64,000 nucleotides of DNA, from positions 186,001 through 250,000 of the forward strand of contig CANKCB010000001.1 of NCBI GenBank assembly GCA_947480335.1. The letters run 5' to 3'. Position numbers and translations under genes: made by a program. The notes under the pieces are model-generated. The model searched no databases and was not told the origin of the DNA. It was given only the letters and a program-made list of their open reading frames with translations. Origin of the DNA: Gammaproteobacteria bacterium. Lineage in GTDB: Bacteria > Pseudomonadota > Gammaproteobacteria > Eutrophobiales > Eutrophobiaceae. Positions 45,375 through 56,752 of this stretch are shown here, piece after piece (position 1 is the first letter of the stretch; each line of letters starts with the position of its first letter).

Positions 45375-47831
45375 TCAGAAGAGTTGAGCCGGCGTAGTGT
45401 TATCAGGTGTAGATTTGTAGATTTTATCCGTGTTGTCACCGCCATGACCTTTAGGTACATTGTTGGCACGAAACACTTCAAAGATTGCATTAGGATTATT
45501 TGCACTTGCAAGCTCACCGGTTGTCGGATCTATTCGAGCGGTTACCACACCTGGCGGTTCGACCAGACTGGATTCCGGGATGTCAGCCAGAGCCACGCGC
45601 ATATAGTCTATCCACATTGGCAAGGCAGCACGACCTCCTACTTCATTGACTCCCAGTCCGCGAAAATCATCAAATCCTACCCAGGCGACACCAACGATTG
45701 AAGGATTGTAACCAAAAAACCAGGCATCATGTTGGTCGTTGGTTGTGCCGGTTTTTCCTGACAAGTCCTGACGTTTTAATTCAAGCGCACGTGTAGCAGT
45801 GCCTCGTTTGATCACGTCGCGGGTGATGGAATTCATAATCCAGATATTCTGTGCATCTACTGTTCTTGGAGCGTAACGTTTGGCTGATGTAATAGCGACT
45901 TGAGCCGTTATATCAGTACCAGCTTGCATACTGTTTGTCTGTGCCGGGTTTGATAATGGTGAATCTGTTGTAACAGTTTGTGTTTCAGCTTCAGCGCAGT
46001 CCTTACAAACAACTGTCGGATTCGCCTGGAAGATCAACTTGCCCTGATCATTCTCGATACGTTCTATGAAATAGGGGTCAACCTTGTAGCCTCCGTTGGC
46101 AAGTACACAGTAAGCCGATGCCATTTGCCATGGCGATAAATCACCGCTACCTAGCGCCAATGACAGCGAATGGGGAAGCTTGTCCGTATCAAAACCGAAT
46201 TTGGCAATATGCTTCAGTGCATTTTCGATACCCACGGCATCCAGCAAGCGGATCGACACTATATTTCTCGACTGGATTAGTGCTTCCCTGAAACGGGTCG
46301 GGCCGTAGTACTTGCCACTGTAGTTTTCCGGGCGCCAGGCTTCTTCTACCCCGACGATTTCCCTTACCAGGGGCGCATCATTAATGATACTGGCTGTGGT
46401 AAATCCCGCTTCCAGGGCAGCAGAATAAATAAATGGCTTGAAGCCAGAGCCAGGTTGCCGTCTGGCCTGTATAACCCTGTTAAAATTACTGCGATAAAAA
46501 TTATAGCCACCGGTCAAAGCGAGAGTACTTCCGTTATTTGGATCCAGTGATATAAACGCTCCTTCAACAACCGGAACCTGTGATAATACCCATTGCCCTT
46601 TATCGTCCTCTATGACCCGGATAACATCGCCAATGCTGACAATATCTGTCGCGGCTTTGGGAGCGGACCCATGGTAATTATCGTTAATATATTTGCTGGC
46701 CCATTTCAGACCGTCCCATCCAATATCAATGGCTCCGATACCCGGCAGATAGGCAGAAACTGACTGCTCCCTGACTTCTGTGATTATTGCGGAATACAGG
46801 TTAGCGATTACTGGAAACTTTTCCAGAACTTGTGCAGCCATGGTCTGGATGTTGCCTGATTCAATCTGGATATGACTTTCTGGGCCACGATATCCATGGC
46901 GCGTATCGTATTCGAGGACAGCAGATCGTAGGGCGTGATTCGCTGCTGTCTGATTCTTGTCACGAATTGTTGTCACAACCCTGTATCCGTCAGTAGTGGC
47001 TTCATCACCGTATTGTTCAACCAGTTGTCTGCGTACCATCTCGGCTACATAGGGCGCTTCCAGTTGGACGTCAGGTCGATGCAGACTCGCAGTAATTGGT
47101 GCCCCGTTGGCCTCATCAAATTCCTGCTGGTTGATGAAATCAAGATCCAGCATACGCTTGAGTACATAACCATGGCGTTCCAGGGCTTTTTCCTGACTGG
47201 TTACAGGATTGGTAGTGGACGGTGCTTTTGGTAAACCAGCAATCGTTGCGATCTGTGACAAGGTCAAATCATTTATAGAGCTTCCATAATATACCTGTGC
47301 AGCAGCACCGATTCCGTAAGCTCGCTGGCCGAGGTATATCTTGTTCAGATAGAGTTCGAGAATTTCATCCTTGGTCAGTTCACGTTCAATTTTCAGCGCG
47401 AGAAAGATTTCATTTAACTTGCGCATATAGGATTTTTCATTTGAAAGAAAAAAATTACGGGCTACCTGCATGGTAATTGTACTACCGCCTTGAGCCTTTT
47501 CTCCCGTTAACACCAAATTGATTGCAGCGCGTAAAATCCCTTGCCAGTCCACACCTGGATGTTGGTAAAAACGGTCGTCTTCAGCCGCGATAAAAGCATT
47601 ACGTAGTTGTGCAGGGGTGTTTTCAATGCTGATAGGTATACGTCGCATCTCACCAAATTCAGCTATCAATGATCCATCACGAGAGTAGACACGCAGCGGA
47701 ATCTGCATTTTAACGTCACGCAGGGTCTCAATATCCGGTAGATCCGGAATAACTACCATGGCGATGGCCGAGAGTAAGAGCACTCCCATTAGTATCGCAG
47801 ACAACAGAATTTTCAGGCCAAACCTCAACAT
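45375..47831 (-). CDS. mrcA: Penicillin-binding protein 1A
   Basis: An 818-residue bifunctional peptidoglycan synthase. An N-terminal membrane anchor (about 7-29) is followed by a GT51 glycosyltransferase domain (AEDDRFYQHPGVDW near 87, GGSTITMQVARNFFLSNEKS). The transpeptidase has SxxK in GSGFKPFIY, SxN in QSRNIVSIR and KTG in SGKTGTTNDQHDAWF. It is divergent from the pilM fragment, its normal neighbour (ponA-pilM) in Pseudomonas-type genomes. Confidence 0.96.
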   Translation of the reverse strand: MLRFGLKILLSAILMGVLLLSAIAMVVIPDLPDIETLRDVKMQIPLRVYSRDGSLIAEFGEMRRIPISIENTPAQLRNAFIAAEDDRFYQHPGVDWQGILRAAINLVLTGEKAQGGSTITMQVARNFFLSNEKSYMRKLNEIFLALKIERELTKDEILELYLNKIYLGQRAYGIGAAAQVYYGSSINDLTLSQIATIAGLPKAPSTTNPVTSQEKALERHGYVLKRMLDLDFINQQEFDEANGAPITASLHRPDVQLEAPYVAEMVRRQLVEQYGDEATTDGYRVVTTIRDKNQTAANHALRSAVLEYDTRHGYRGPESHIQIESGNIQTMAAQVLEKFPVIANLYSAIITEVREQSVSAYLPGIGAIDIGWDGLKWASKYINDNYHGSAPKAATDIVSIGDVIRVIEDDKGQWVLSQVPVVEGAFISLDPNNGSTLALTGGYNFYRSNFNRVIQARRQPGSGFKPFIYSAALEAGFTTASIINDAPLVREIVGVEEAWRPENYSGKYYGPTRFREALIQSRNIVSIRLLDAVGIENALKHIAKFGFDTDKLPHSLSLALGSGDLSPWQMASAYCVLANGGYKVDPYFIERIENDQGKLIFQANPTVVCKDCAEAETQTVTTDSPLSNPAQTNSMQAGTDITAQVAITSAKRYAPRTVDAQNIWIMNSITRDVIKRGTATRALELKRQDLSGKTGTTNDQHDAWFFGYNPSIVGVAWVGFDDFRGLGVNEVGGRAALPMWIDYMRVALADIPESSLVEPPGVVTARIDPTTGELASANNPNAIFEVFRANNVPKGHGGDNTDKIYKSTPDNTTPAQLF

Positions 47832-48332
<501 letters not shown>

Positions 48333-48333
<1 letters not shown>

Positions 48334-48911
48334 TGGTGAATTTGCCTGTGGCCGGAGCAACCTCTGGACTGGGTCTGGCGGTAGGTAAAGTCGGTTCCTA
48401 TTTATTACAACTGGAATTGTCCGCCCTGTTGGCGGAAGGTCGTGGTGAAGACATAGCCAGTCCGAAAGTAATCACTGCCAATCAATCGGAAGCGTTAATA
48501 GAGTCCGGTGTTGAAATTCCTTTCCAGGCAGCAACATCCAGTGGTGCTACATCCGTATCCTTCCAGAAAGCGGTATTGGCCCTGAAAGTTACACCGCAGA
48601 TTACGCCGGATAACCGTGTGTTGCTGGATCTGGACGTAAGTCAGGATACCAGAGGATCACCGGATGTTCTGGGCGTACCGCCAATCAATACCCGCAATGT
48701 GGTGACACAGGTTCTGGTTGATGATGGTGAGACCGTGGTTCTGGGTGGTGTCTATAGTCAGGTGGATAGAAATTCACTGGATCGGGTACCGTTCTTTGGA
48801 GACTTGCCATACCTGGGAACATTATTCAGAAAAAATCGGGTAGAGAAGTCCAGAACCGAATTGCTTATCTTTGTAACACCCAAGATACTGAAAGAAGAAC
48901 TGACTATCTAA
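48333..48911 (+). pseudogene. pilQ: pilQ, 3' fragment of the secretin gene
   Basis: The last ~192 codons of pilQ, the outer membrane secretin of type IV pili (normally about 700 residues). It keeps part of the secretin core (LQLELSALLAEGRGEDIASP, KVITANQSEALIESGVEIPF, RVPFFGDLPYLGTLFRKNRV, ELLIFVTPKIL), but has no signal peptide, AMIN or N domains. ATG 48333 overlaps the TGA ending the pilM piece (TGATG), so it could be translated by re-initiation, but the product should be useless. It is followed by a strong terminator. Confidence 0.92.
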
Positions 48912-48950
48912 GCAGGTTTATCTAAAGATTCCGTATCACAACATTGAGCA

Positions 48951-48983
48951 AAAATGGCCGGTAAATTACCGGCCATTTTTTTT
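48951..48983 (+). terminator. Rho-independent terminator after pilQ fragment
   Basis: Inverted repeat ATGGCCGGTAA / TTACCGGCCAT with flanking A- and T-runs (TTTTTTTT on the plus strand). It lies 40 bases after the pilQ stop and about 90 before aroK. The A/T flanks make it work in both directions. Confidence 0.9.
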
Positions 48984-49070
48984 CAGGGTATAATTTGTTC
49001 CTGCTTGAAATATGATGAATAGACAGGTACTTTGTGCTGAACATCCCGTATAACCCTTCAAATACTATTC

Positions 49071-49589
49071 ATGTCTAAAACCGATAACATCTTTCTTGTT
49101 GGGCCGATGGGTGTGGGTAAATCCACTATCGGTAAAAAACTGGCAAAAAAACTGGGCAAAAAATTCATAGATTCAGACAAGGAAATCGAGAAAAAAACAG
49201 GTGCAGCAATACATCTTATTTTTGATGTGGAGGGAGAGCAGGGTTTTCGTGAGCGTGAATACAAGCTGATTGAAGAAGTTACGCACGAAAGTAATATCGT
49301 GCTGGCTACAGGTGGTGGAGCTGTGCTCGCTGAATCAAACAGGGTTATACTCAAGGAAAGAGGGATTGTTATTTATCTGGCGGGCTCGCCTGAATTGTTG
49401 ATGAAGAGAACGGCGCATGATCACAACAGACCGTTGCTGGAAACCAGGGACAGGCTGGGTAAAATAAAGAGCTTGTTGAATGAAAGGCAATCATTGTATA
49501 CCAGCGTTGCTGATTTGACCCTGACTATAGACAAGTTATCGGTGAAACAGATACTTGAACTGGTATCGGATTATTTGAAAACAATATGA
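49071..49589 (+). CDS. aroK: Shikimate kinase
   Basis: Phosphorylates shikimate in the aromatic amino acid pathway. The 172 residues show Walker A GPMGVGKSTIGK (about 12-23), FIDSDKEIEKKTG and the LATGGGAVL substrate loop near 80. It overlaps aroB by 4 bp. Relatives carry it directly after pilQ, confirming that the pil deletion did not disturb this side. Confidence 0.96.
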   Translation: MSKTDNIFLVGPMGVGKSTIGKKLAKKLGKKFIDSDKEIEKKTGAAIHLIFDVEGEQGFREREYKLIEEVTHESNIVLATGGGAVLAESNRVILKERGIVIYLAGSPELLMKRTAHDHNRPLLETRDRLGKIKSLLNERQSLYTSVADLTLTIDKLSVKQILELVSDYLKTI

Positions 49590-50674
49590 AAGAAATTCTT
49601 GTCAATCTGGGCCCCCGAAGTTATCCGATTTTTATTGGTAACGATCTTATATCTAGCACAGATCTGTTTGGAAAATTGGTAAATTCCGGGCAGGTGATGA
49701 TAGTTACTGATTCAAATGTTGAGAAACTTTACCTGCCCAAGCTGCAGACGACACTGAAGGATATCGGTGCGAAGTCGCATGTTATACCGGCTGGCGAAAC
49801 CTACAAAAATCTTGAAACCATGAACAGTATTATCTCTGATCTGCTTAAAAACAGATATGCCAGAACAAGCTGTCTTATCGCCTTGGGTGGCGGTGTAGTC
49901 GGAGATATAACCGGTTTTACAGCGGCCTGTTACCAGAGGGGAGTCAGATTTCTGCAGATCCCTACGACATTACTTGCCCAGGTTGATTCGTCAGTTGGTG
50001 GTAAGACGGCAGTCAATCATGTTTTGGGTAAGAACATGATTGGCGCCTTTCATCAGCCATCCGCAGTGATTGCCGATGTGTCGGTATTGAATACACTGTC
50101 CGCAAGGGAGTTCAGCGCCGGACTGGCCGAGGTAATTAAATATGGATTAATTCGTGACAGGGAATTTTTCGAGTGGCTGGAAAAGAATATCGATAAATTA
50201 ATGCTTAAGGATACAGACACTCTTGAATTTGCCATTGCACGTTCGTGTACTAACAAGGCGATTGTAGTTGAACAGGATGAAACAGAAACAGGCGTGAGAG
50301 CAACACTCAATCTCGGTCATACTTTCGGCCATGCAATTGAAACTGGATTGAATTATAAACTCTGGTTACACGGTGAGGCTGTCGGGACAGGCATGTTAAT
50401 GGCAGCCTATATGTCCATGTTGAATGGCTGGATAAACAGTCATACCTATGAACGCATCAAGCTATTACTGGTACGTGCAGGTTTGCCTGTGCAAATGCCA
50501 GCCGAGTTGCAACATGCCGATATCCGGGATTTGATGTCAGTTGATAAAAAGGTCAGTCATGGCCGTTTGAAACTTATACTTCTGAAGGAGATAGGAGAAG
50601 CCATCATTACCGATACATTCCCGGAACAATATTTACGGGTCACCATACAACATTTTCATCATGGTCACGGCTAG
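49586..50674 (+). CDS. aroB: 3-dehydroquinate synthase
   Basis: Converts DAHP to 3-dehydroquinate with NAD+ and zinc. The 362 residues show ALGGGVVGDITGFTAACYQRG, PTTLLAQVDSSVGGKTAVNH (about 130-150), and the zinc ligands in the GLAEVIKYGLIRD and LNLGHTFGHAIE blocks. It is coupled to aroK by a 4-bp overlap, and dgt begins 3 bases after its stop. Confidence 0.97.
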   Translation: MKEILVNLGPRSYPIFIGNDLISSTDLFGKLVNSGQVMIVTDSNVEKLYLPKLQTTLKDIGAKSHVIPAGETYKNLETMNSIISDLLKNRYARTSCLIALGGGVVGDITGFTAACYQRGVRFLQIPTTLLAQVDSSVGGKTAVNHVLGKNMIGAFHQPSAVIADVSVLNTLSAREFSAGLAEVIKYGLIRDREFFEWLEKNIDKLMLKDTDTLEFAIARSCTNKAIVVEQDETETGVRATLNLGHTFGHAIETGLNYKLWLHGEAVGTGMLMAAYMSMLNGWINSHTYERIKLLLVRAGLPVQMPAELQHADIRDLMSVDKKVSHGRLKLILLKEIGEAIITDTFPEQYLRVTIQHFHHGHG

Positions 50675-50677
50675 CAG

Positions 50678-51817
50678 ATGGAGTCATTAGCCATCTATGC
50701 TGCTCGGGAGTCGAACTCGAAAGGAAGGGTATATAACGAAAATCATCCGGGGCACCGCAGTCAGTATCAACGTGACCGTGATCGTATCATTCATTCGTCT
50801 GCTTTCAGGCGGCTGGAATATAAAACGCAGGTATTTGTAAATCATGAAGGTGATATGTTTCGCACCCGACTTACCCATTCTCTGGAAGTTTCCCAGATAG
50901 GCAGGACTATTGCCCGAGCTCTCTCATTGAATGAGGATCTCACTGAAGCGATCTGTCTTGCGCATGACCTTGGACACACGCCGTTCGGACATGCCGGGCA
51001 GGATGCCTTGAACAAATGCATGAAAGAATATGGCGGATTTGAGCATAATCTCCAGTCATTACGCGTAGTTGATCAACTTGAGGAGAAGTATGCAGAATTC
51101 CCCGGACTGAATCTGTTGTATGAAACACGTGAGGGTATTCTGAAACACTGTTCACTAAATAACGCCAGAAATCTTGGTGAACTTGGATTGCGATTTATCA
51201 ACAAACAACAACCTGGGCTCGAAGCACAGATTGCCAATATCGCTGATGAAATTGCCTATAACAATCACGATGTTGATGATGGTTTGCGGGCCGGTTTACT
51301 TACAGTAGACCAGCTTTGCGAATGTGATTTGTTCAGGGAGCAGTATGCCGTCGTAAAGAATAAGTGGCCTGATCTGGATCCAAAACGTACCAAACACGAA
51401 TTGATTAGAAGAATGATTAACAAGGTGGTCGATGATTTGATTCGTACCAGCAGACAAATGATAAATCGGCATGATCTAGCTGACATTGAAGATGTGCGAC
51501 GCGCAGATCAATCCCTGATTAGTCTCAGTGAACAGATCCGCCTGCAAAACCTGCAACTGAAGCAATTTCTGTATAAAAATCTGTACCGGCACGAAAAAGT
51601 GATGCGCATGACTGAAGATGCAACAGCAATTGTCACCCGTTTATTTTCATACTATATGGAGGATGCCTCTCGACTGCCGGTAGAAATCCGCCACCGGCTG
51701 GGACAAATGCCGGATGATCCATCAAGCAAGCTGAAAGCCAGATATATTGCAGATTATATCGCCGGAATGACTGACCGGTTTGCAATTCAAGAGGCTAGAG
51801 GAGTCGTTACACCCTGA
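50678..51817 (+). CDS. dgt: Deoxyguanosinetriphosphate triphosphohydrolase-like HD protein
   Basis: A 379-residue HD-domain dNTPase of the dgt-like family. It has RDRIIHSSAFRRLEYKTQV, the HD motif RLTHSLEVSQIGRTIA...AHDLGHTPFGHAGQDAL (His about 71, His-Asp about 98-99) and AYNNHDVDDG. It hydrolyses dNTPs to nucleosides and triphosphate, balancing the nucleotide pool. It occupies the slot where damX lies in Pseudomonas, between aroB and gltB. Confidence 0.94.
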   Translation: MESLAIYAARESNSKGRVYNENHPGHRSQYQRDRDRIIHSSAFRRLEYKTQVFVNHEGDMFRTRLTHSLEVSQIGRTIARALSLNEDLTEAICLAHDLGHTPFGHAGQDALNKCMKEYGGFEHNLQSLRVVDQLEEKYAEFPGLNLLYETREGILKHCSLNNARNLGELGLRFINKQQPGLEAQIANIADEIAYNNHDVDDGLRAGLLTVDQLCECDLFREQYAVVKNKWPDLDPKRTKHELIRRMINKVVDDLIRTSRQMINRHDLADIEDVRRADQSLISLSEQIRLQNLQLKQFLYKNLYRHEKVMRMTEDATAIVTRLFSYYMEDASRLPVEIRHRLGQMPDDPSSKLKARYIADYIAGMTDRFAIQEARGVVTP

Positions 51818-52186
51818 AAATCACGCCTGTAACGGTAAACTGACATCAAGGTGAAGCCGAACTACCAATAGTTTAAAGTAGATTTTGACCGTATTAAGCA
51901 AATAATATATCTAACTCCTTCTAATATCTTCTAACTACTTTAATAATTGATTAAAAATCATTATAATTAAAACTTGTACGAGTACAGATAAAGTTTTGTT
52001 GCACCATGACATAAATGTGGCGTATTGGATATAATCACCCTCCTTTTTGCATAAAATTTGAAGGCAACTGATATTTCGAACAGTTTCGGGGTAGAACGGA
52101 TGCCAGCATGATGGAATTTTCAATTTGTTCCTTCTGTAGAAATTAGTACAACGAGAGTCCCTAGTAAAATAAACGGTGAATAGCTG
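51818..52186 (+). promoter_or_regulatory. gltB upstream region with candidate promoter and operator
   Basis: A 369-bp AT-rich space without a gene. A promoter candidate is TTTAAT (51939-51944), 17 bases, TATAAT (51962-51967). Eight bases later a perfect TGTAC-GA-GTACA inverted repeat (51975-51986) could bind a repressor. Direct repeats CTTCTAAT/CTTCTAAC lie around 51919-51935. The leader to gltB would be about 215 bases long. Confidence 0.4.
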
Positions 52187-55100
52187 ATGAATAAACTTGT
52201 AATCCCTCCCATTGCTGATGGCATGTATGATCCTGCACAGGAACATGATGCTTGTGGTGTCGGCTTTGTGGTCGATATGAAAGGACGCAAGTCTCACCAG
52301 ATAGTAAAAAATGCACTGACGATACTGAAAAACCTGTTACATCGAGGTGCCTGTGGTTGTGAGGAAAATACCGGTGATGGTGTCGGTATCATTATGCAAA
52401 TTCCGCACAAATTTTTTGTCAGAGTATGCAAGCAGCAGGGTATCCAGTTGCCTGATCCTGGCAATTATGGAACGGGGCTGGTGTTTCTGCCAGAAGAACC
52501 GGCCGATGCGAAGGCTTGTCAGCAAATTCTTGAAAAAATAATCAGTGAGGAAGGACAACAGCTGTTAGGTTGGCGCGATGTGCCAACGGATGATTCCTTG
52601 CTTGGTGAAACAGCCGTATTAGGTGAGCCTGTAATCAAACAGGTATTCATAGCCAAGACCAATGCCGCAGACAGTGCCGAGATCTTTGAACGCAAGCTGT
52701 ATGTGATCCGCAAACTGGCTGAACACGCCATTGCCAAAAGTGATATTGATGGCAAGGATTTGTTTTATATACCTAGCCTGTCTAACAAGACCTTTGTTTA
52801 TAAAGGTATGCTGACGGGTGACCAGCTTGAACCGATGTTCCCCGATTTAAGTGATAACGATGTTGAATCTGCCATGGCACTGGTTCACCAACGATTCTCC
52901 ACCAATACATTCCCGTCCTGGCAGTTGGCGCAACCGTTTCGCTATATGTGTCATAACGGAGAAATCAATACGCTCCGTGGAAATATCAACTGGATGCGGG
53001 CGCGTGAAGCATTATGCGAATCCAATCTGTTCGGCGACGACCTGAAAAAGATCTTCCCGATTGTGTTTGAAGGCAGCAGTGATTCAGCCACGTTTGATAA
53101 TGTCATGGAATTTCTGTACATGGCTGGTCGTTCCTTGCCACATGCGGTATTAATGATGATACCAGAGGCTTGGAGTGGTCATGAAACAATGGATGCCGAC
53201 CGAAAGGCATTTTATGAATATCATGCCTGTCTGATGGAGCCCTGGGATGGGCCGGCATCTATAGCCTTTACCGATGGCGAGATTATTGGTGCGGTACTCG
53301 ATCGAAATGGTTTGAGACCCTCGCGCTACTATGTGACCAAGGATGATATTGTAATAATGGCATCCGAAGTAGGTGTGCTGGATGTGTTGCCTGAAAATGT
53401 ACTGTTGAAGGAACGCTTGCATCCCGGTCGTATCTTTCTGGTAGATACAAAGCAGGGCAGAATCATTGACGATGCTGAATTAAAGAAAGCCTGTGTTTCA
53501 GAACACCCTTACGCCCAATGGCTGAGTCAGAATCTGGTTCCTATCGAGAAGTTGCCGGACTCGAAAGAGGTGCATGGTCAGGATCCCGACACGTTATTAC
53601 AAAGACAACAGGCATTCGGATACACGCATGAAGATCTGAAAGTAATAATGGCGCCCATGGCTTGTGATGGAGTGGAGCCTGTAGGTTCAATGGGTACAGA
53701 TGCCGCACTAGCTGTGCTGTCTAATCGCCCGCGGTTGCTGTATGACTATTTTAAACAGTTGTTTGCACAGGTAACCAATCCTCCTTTGGATGGTATCCGT
53801 GAAGAGCTGGTTACCCAGATTGCAACAACGATCGGACCTGAAGGAAATCTGCTCCGACCTGAACCGAAGAGCAGTCGCCAGATCAGGTTAGGTTCAACGA
53901 TTTTGACCAATGAAGAACTGGCAAAAATACGGGATATCAATACTCTTGGCCATAAGAGCAAAACCATTTCCATGCTTTATCCGGTAAAGGAAAAAGGCAC
54001 CGGACTCGGTCAAGCCCTGATAGAAGTTTGCAAGCAGGCCCATGAAGCAATAGAAGAGGGATACACATTTATTATCCTCTCAGACCGTGGTGTGAGCAGC
54101 AAAATGGCACCGATTCCGGCTTTGCTTGCCACCTCGGCCGTACACCATCACTTGATACGCAAGGGTAGTCGCACCCGGGTAGGCATGATTATCGAATCTG
54201 CAGAACCTCGCGAGGTGCATCATTTTGCCCTGTTAATCGGTTATGGCGCTGGTGCAGTGAATCCCTATCTGGCGTTTGAATCAATCGGCAGTTTGATTGG
54301 TGCCGGGTACGTACCTGAGATGAAATACGAAACGGCAATCAAGAACTATATCAAGGCAATCAATAAGGGCCTTAATAAGACCATGTCAAAGATGGGTATA
54401 TCAACTATCCAGTCTTACCGGGGTGCCCAGGTTTTTGAGGCTTTAGGATTAAACAAGGATTTTATAGACAGTTATTTCTGCTGGACTGCATCACGTATTG
54501 GTGGAATTGGTCTGGATATGGTGGCAGAGGAAGCCCGGTTACGACACCACGCTGCATTCCCGGAACGGAAAGTAAAAAACCCGGATCTGGAATGGGGCGG
54601 AGAATACCAGTGGCGGCGTGACGGTGAATATCATTTGTTCAATCCGCAAACGGTTTTCAAACTACAGCACGCCACCCGGACCGGCCAATTCAAGATTTTC
54701 AAGGAATATACCAATCTGGTAAATGATCAGAATGAACATGCGGCAACCTTGCGCGGACTGTTTGAGTTGAAGTATGCCAAAAAGCCTGTGCCTATCGAAG
54801 AAGTGGAGTCAGTAGAAAAAATACTGAAGCGATTCTCAACTGGTGCGATGTCATATGGTTCAATCAGTCAGGAAGCGCATGAAACTCTGGCAATCGCCAT
54901 GAATCGGATTGGTGGAAAGTCCAACACCGGTGAGGGTGGTGAAGATCCACAACGATATATTCCTGATGCCAATGGCGATTCAAGACGCAGTGCAATCAAG
55001 CAGGTTGCCTCTGGCAGGTTTGGTGTGACCAGTGAATATCTGGTCAATGCGGATGATTTACAGATCAAGATGGCCCAGGGCGCAAAACCGGGAGAAGGTG

Positions 55101-56752
55101 GTCAATTACCCGGCACCAAAGTTTATCCCTGGATTGCCAAGGTCAGGCATTCAACAGCAGGGGTAGGATTAATATCACCACCACCACATCACGATATTTA
55201 CTCTATTGAGGATTTGGCGCAACTGATACATGACTTGAAGAATGCCAATCCAAAAGCCAGAGTACATGTAAAGCTGGTTGCGGAAGTGGGCGTAGGTACC
55301 GTTGCCGCGGGTGTGGCAAAAGCTCACTCGGATGTCGTATTGATTTCAGGATATGACGGAGGCACTGGTGCCTCTCCGATTAGCTCGCTGAAGCATGCAG
55401 GCTTACCCTGGGAACTGGGTCTGGCAGAGGCACAGCAGGTGCTGGTCAGGAACAAATTACGTGACCGTATCGTTGTGCAAACTGACGGCCAGTTGAAGAC
55501 AGGAAGAGATGTTGTTATTGCCACCCTGCTTGGAGCAGAAGAATTCGGCTTTTCAACAGCGCCGCTCGTGGTAATGGGTTGTATTATGATGAGGGTCTGT
55601 CATCTGAATACCTGTCCGGTGGGTGTTGCTACCCAGAATCCGGAGTTGCGCAAGAAATTTGCAGGCCAACCAGAGTTTGTTGAAAACTTCTTCCGTTTTA
55701 TCGCCGAGGAAGTCAGGGAATATATGTCCTTGCTTGGATTCCGTACGGTGAATGAGATGATTGGTCACGTTGAAAAACTGGATGTGAAAAACGCAATCAG
55801 TCACTGGAAAGCAAAAGGTCTGGATTTCTCCCGGTTGTTACATAAACAGGAAGTGGATCCTGGTGTGGGTATCTACTGCACACGCACGCAGGATCATGGC
55901 CTTGAAAAATCACTGGATGTAACCACTTTGGTGCCACTGTGTAAACCGGCGCTGGAAAACAAGCAGACTGTCGATGTTTCCTTGCCAATACACAATACCA
56001 ATCGGACCGTCGGAACCATTCTGGGTTATGAAATCACCAGAAAATACGGTGCCGCTGGCCTGCCGGATGACACAATCCGCGCCAAATTTAACGGTTCTGC
56101 CGGTATGAGTTTTGGAGCCTTTTTACCCAGAGGCGTTACCCTCACATTGGAAGGCGATGCCAATGACTATCTGGGCAAAGGGTTGTCGGGTGGCAAAATA
56201 ATTGTTTACCCACCCAAAAACTCAACCTTTGTGCCTGAAGAAAACATACTGGTCGGTAATGTATTGTTATACGGGGCAACCAGTGGTGAAGCCTACTTCC
56301 GTGGAATTGCTGGTGAACGCTTTGCCGTAAGGAACAGCGGCGTCAGCGCTGTGGTTGAAGGTGTTGGCGATCACGGTTGTGAATATATGACCGGTGGAAC
56401 TATCGTAGTAATTGGCGGAACAGGCAGAAATTTTGCAGCGGGTATGTCCGGTGGTGCAGCATTTGTTCTTGATGAAAAGGGGGACTTCAATATCCGTTGT
56501 AATCAGGGTATGGTTGATCTGGATAAGCTGGATGATGAAGATGCCACTACAGTCAAGGCACTGCTGACCAAACATTATCAATACACAGAGAGTTCTGTGG
56601 CAAAACGACTGCTTGATAACTGGTCTGTTAGTTTGCACAAGTTCATCAAGGTAATGCCTAAAGACTACAAGACAGTGCTCGCCGCAATCAAGAAAGCGAG
56701 AGAAACAGGTGTGCCGGAAGATGTAGCAGTGATGGAGGCCGCTCATGGGTAA
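52187..56752 (+). CDS. gltB: Glutamate synthase (NADPH), large subunit
   Basis: A 1521-residue enzyme that makes two glutamates from glutamine and 2-oxoglutarate. A 22-residue propeptide precedes the catalytic Cys23 (EHDACGVGF) of the N-terminal amidotransferase. Next come the central domain, the FMN-binding synthase domain ([29 protein letters not shown] near 1058) and the [3Fe-4S] cysteines [13 protein letters not shown] (about 1129-1141). The C-terminal GXGXG beta-helix domain follows. It overlaps gltD by 8 bp. With glutamine synthetase it forms the main ammonia-assimilation route. Confidence 0.98.
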   Translation: MNKLVIPPIADGMYDPAQEHDACGVGFVVDMKGRKSHQIVKNALTILKNLLHRGACGCEENTGDGVGIIMQIPHKFFVRVCKQQGIQLPDPGNYGTGLVFLPEEPADAKACQQILEKIISEEGQQLLGWRDVPTDDSLLGETAVLGEPVIKQVFIAKTNAADSAEIFERKLYVIRKLAEHAIAKSDIDGKDLFYIPSLSNKTFVYKGMLTGDQLEPMFPDLSDNDVESAMALVHQRFSTNTFPSWQLAQPFRYMCHNGEINTLRGNINWMRAREALCESNLFGDDLKKIFPIVFEGSSDSATFDNVMEFLYMAGRSLPHAVLMMIPEAWSGHETMDADRKAFYEYHACLMEPWDGPASIAFTDGEIIGAVLDRNGLRPSRYYVTKDDIVIMASEVGVLDVLPENVLLKERLHPGRIFLVDTKQGRIIDDAELKKACVSEHPYAQWLSQNLVPIEKLPDSKEVHGQDPDTLLQRQQAFGYTHEDLKVIMAPMACDGVEPVGSMGTDAALAVLSNRPRLLYDYFKQLFAQVTNPPLDGIREELVTQIATTIGPEGNLLRPEPKSSRQIRLGSTILTNEELAKIRDINTLGHKSKTISMLYPVKEKGTGLGQALIEVCKQAHEAIEEGYTFIILSDRGVSSKMAPIPALLATSAVHHHLIRKGSRTRVGMIIESAEPREVHHFALLIGYGAGAVNPYLAFESIGSLIGAGYVPEMKYETAIKNYIKAINKGLNKTMSKMGISTIQSYRGAQVFEALGLNKDFIDSYFCWTASRIGGIGLDMVAEEARLRHHAAFPERKVKNPDLEWGGEYQWRRDGEYHLFNPQTVFKLQHATRTGQFKIFKEYTNLVNDQNEHAATLRGLFELKYAKKPVPIEEVESVEKILKRFSTGAMSYGSISQEAHETLAIAMNRIGGKSNTGEGGEDPQRYIPDANGDSRRSAIKQVASGRFGVTSEYLVNADDLQIKMAQGAKPGEGGQLPGTKVYPWIAKVRHSTAGVGLISPPPHHDIYSIEDLAQLIHDLKNANPKARVHVKLVAEVGVGTVAAGVAKAHSDVVLISGYDGGTGASPISSLKHAGLPWELGLAEAQQVLVRNKLRDRIVVQTDGQLKTGRDVVIATLLGAEEFGFSTAPLVVMGCIMMRVCHLNTCPVGVATQNPELRKKFAGQPEFVENFFRFIAEEVREYMSLLGFRTVNEMIGHVEKLDVKNAISHWKAKGLDFSRLLHKQEVDPGVGIYCTRTQDHGLEKSLDVTTLVPLCKPALENKQTVDVSLPIHNTNRTVGTILGYEITRKYGAAGLPDDTIRAKFNGSAGMSFGAFLPRGVTLTLEGDANDYLGKGLSGGKIIVYPPKNSTFVPEENILVGNVLLYGATSGEAYFRGIAGERFAVRNSGVSAVVEGVGDHGCEYMTGGTIVVIGGTGRNFAAGMSGGAAFVLDEKGDFNIRCNQGMVDLDKLDDEDATTVKALLTKHYQYTESSVAKRLLDNWSVSLHKFIKVMPKDYKTVLAAIKKARETGVPEDVAVMEAAHG

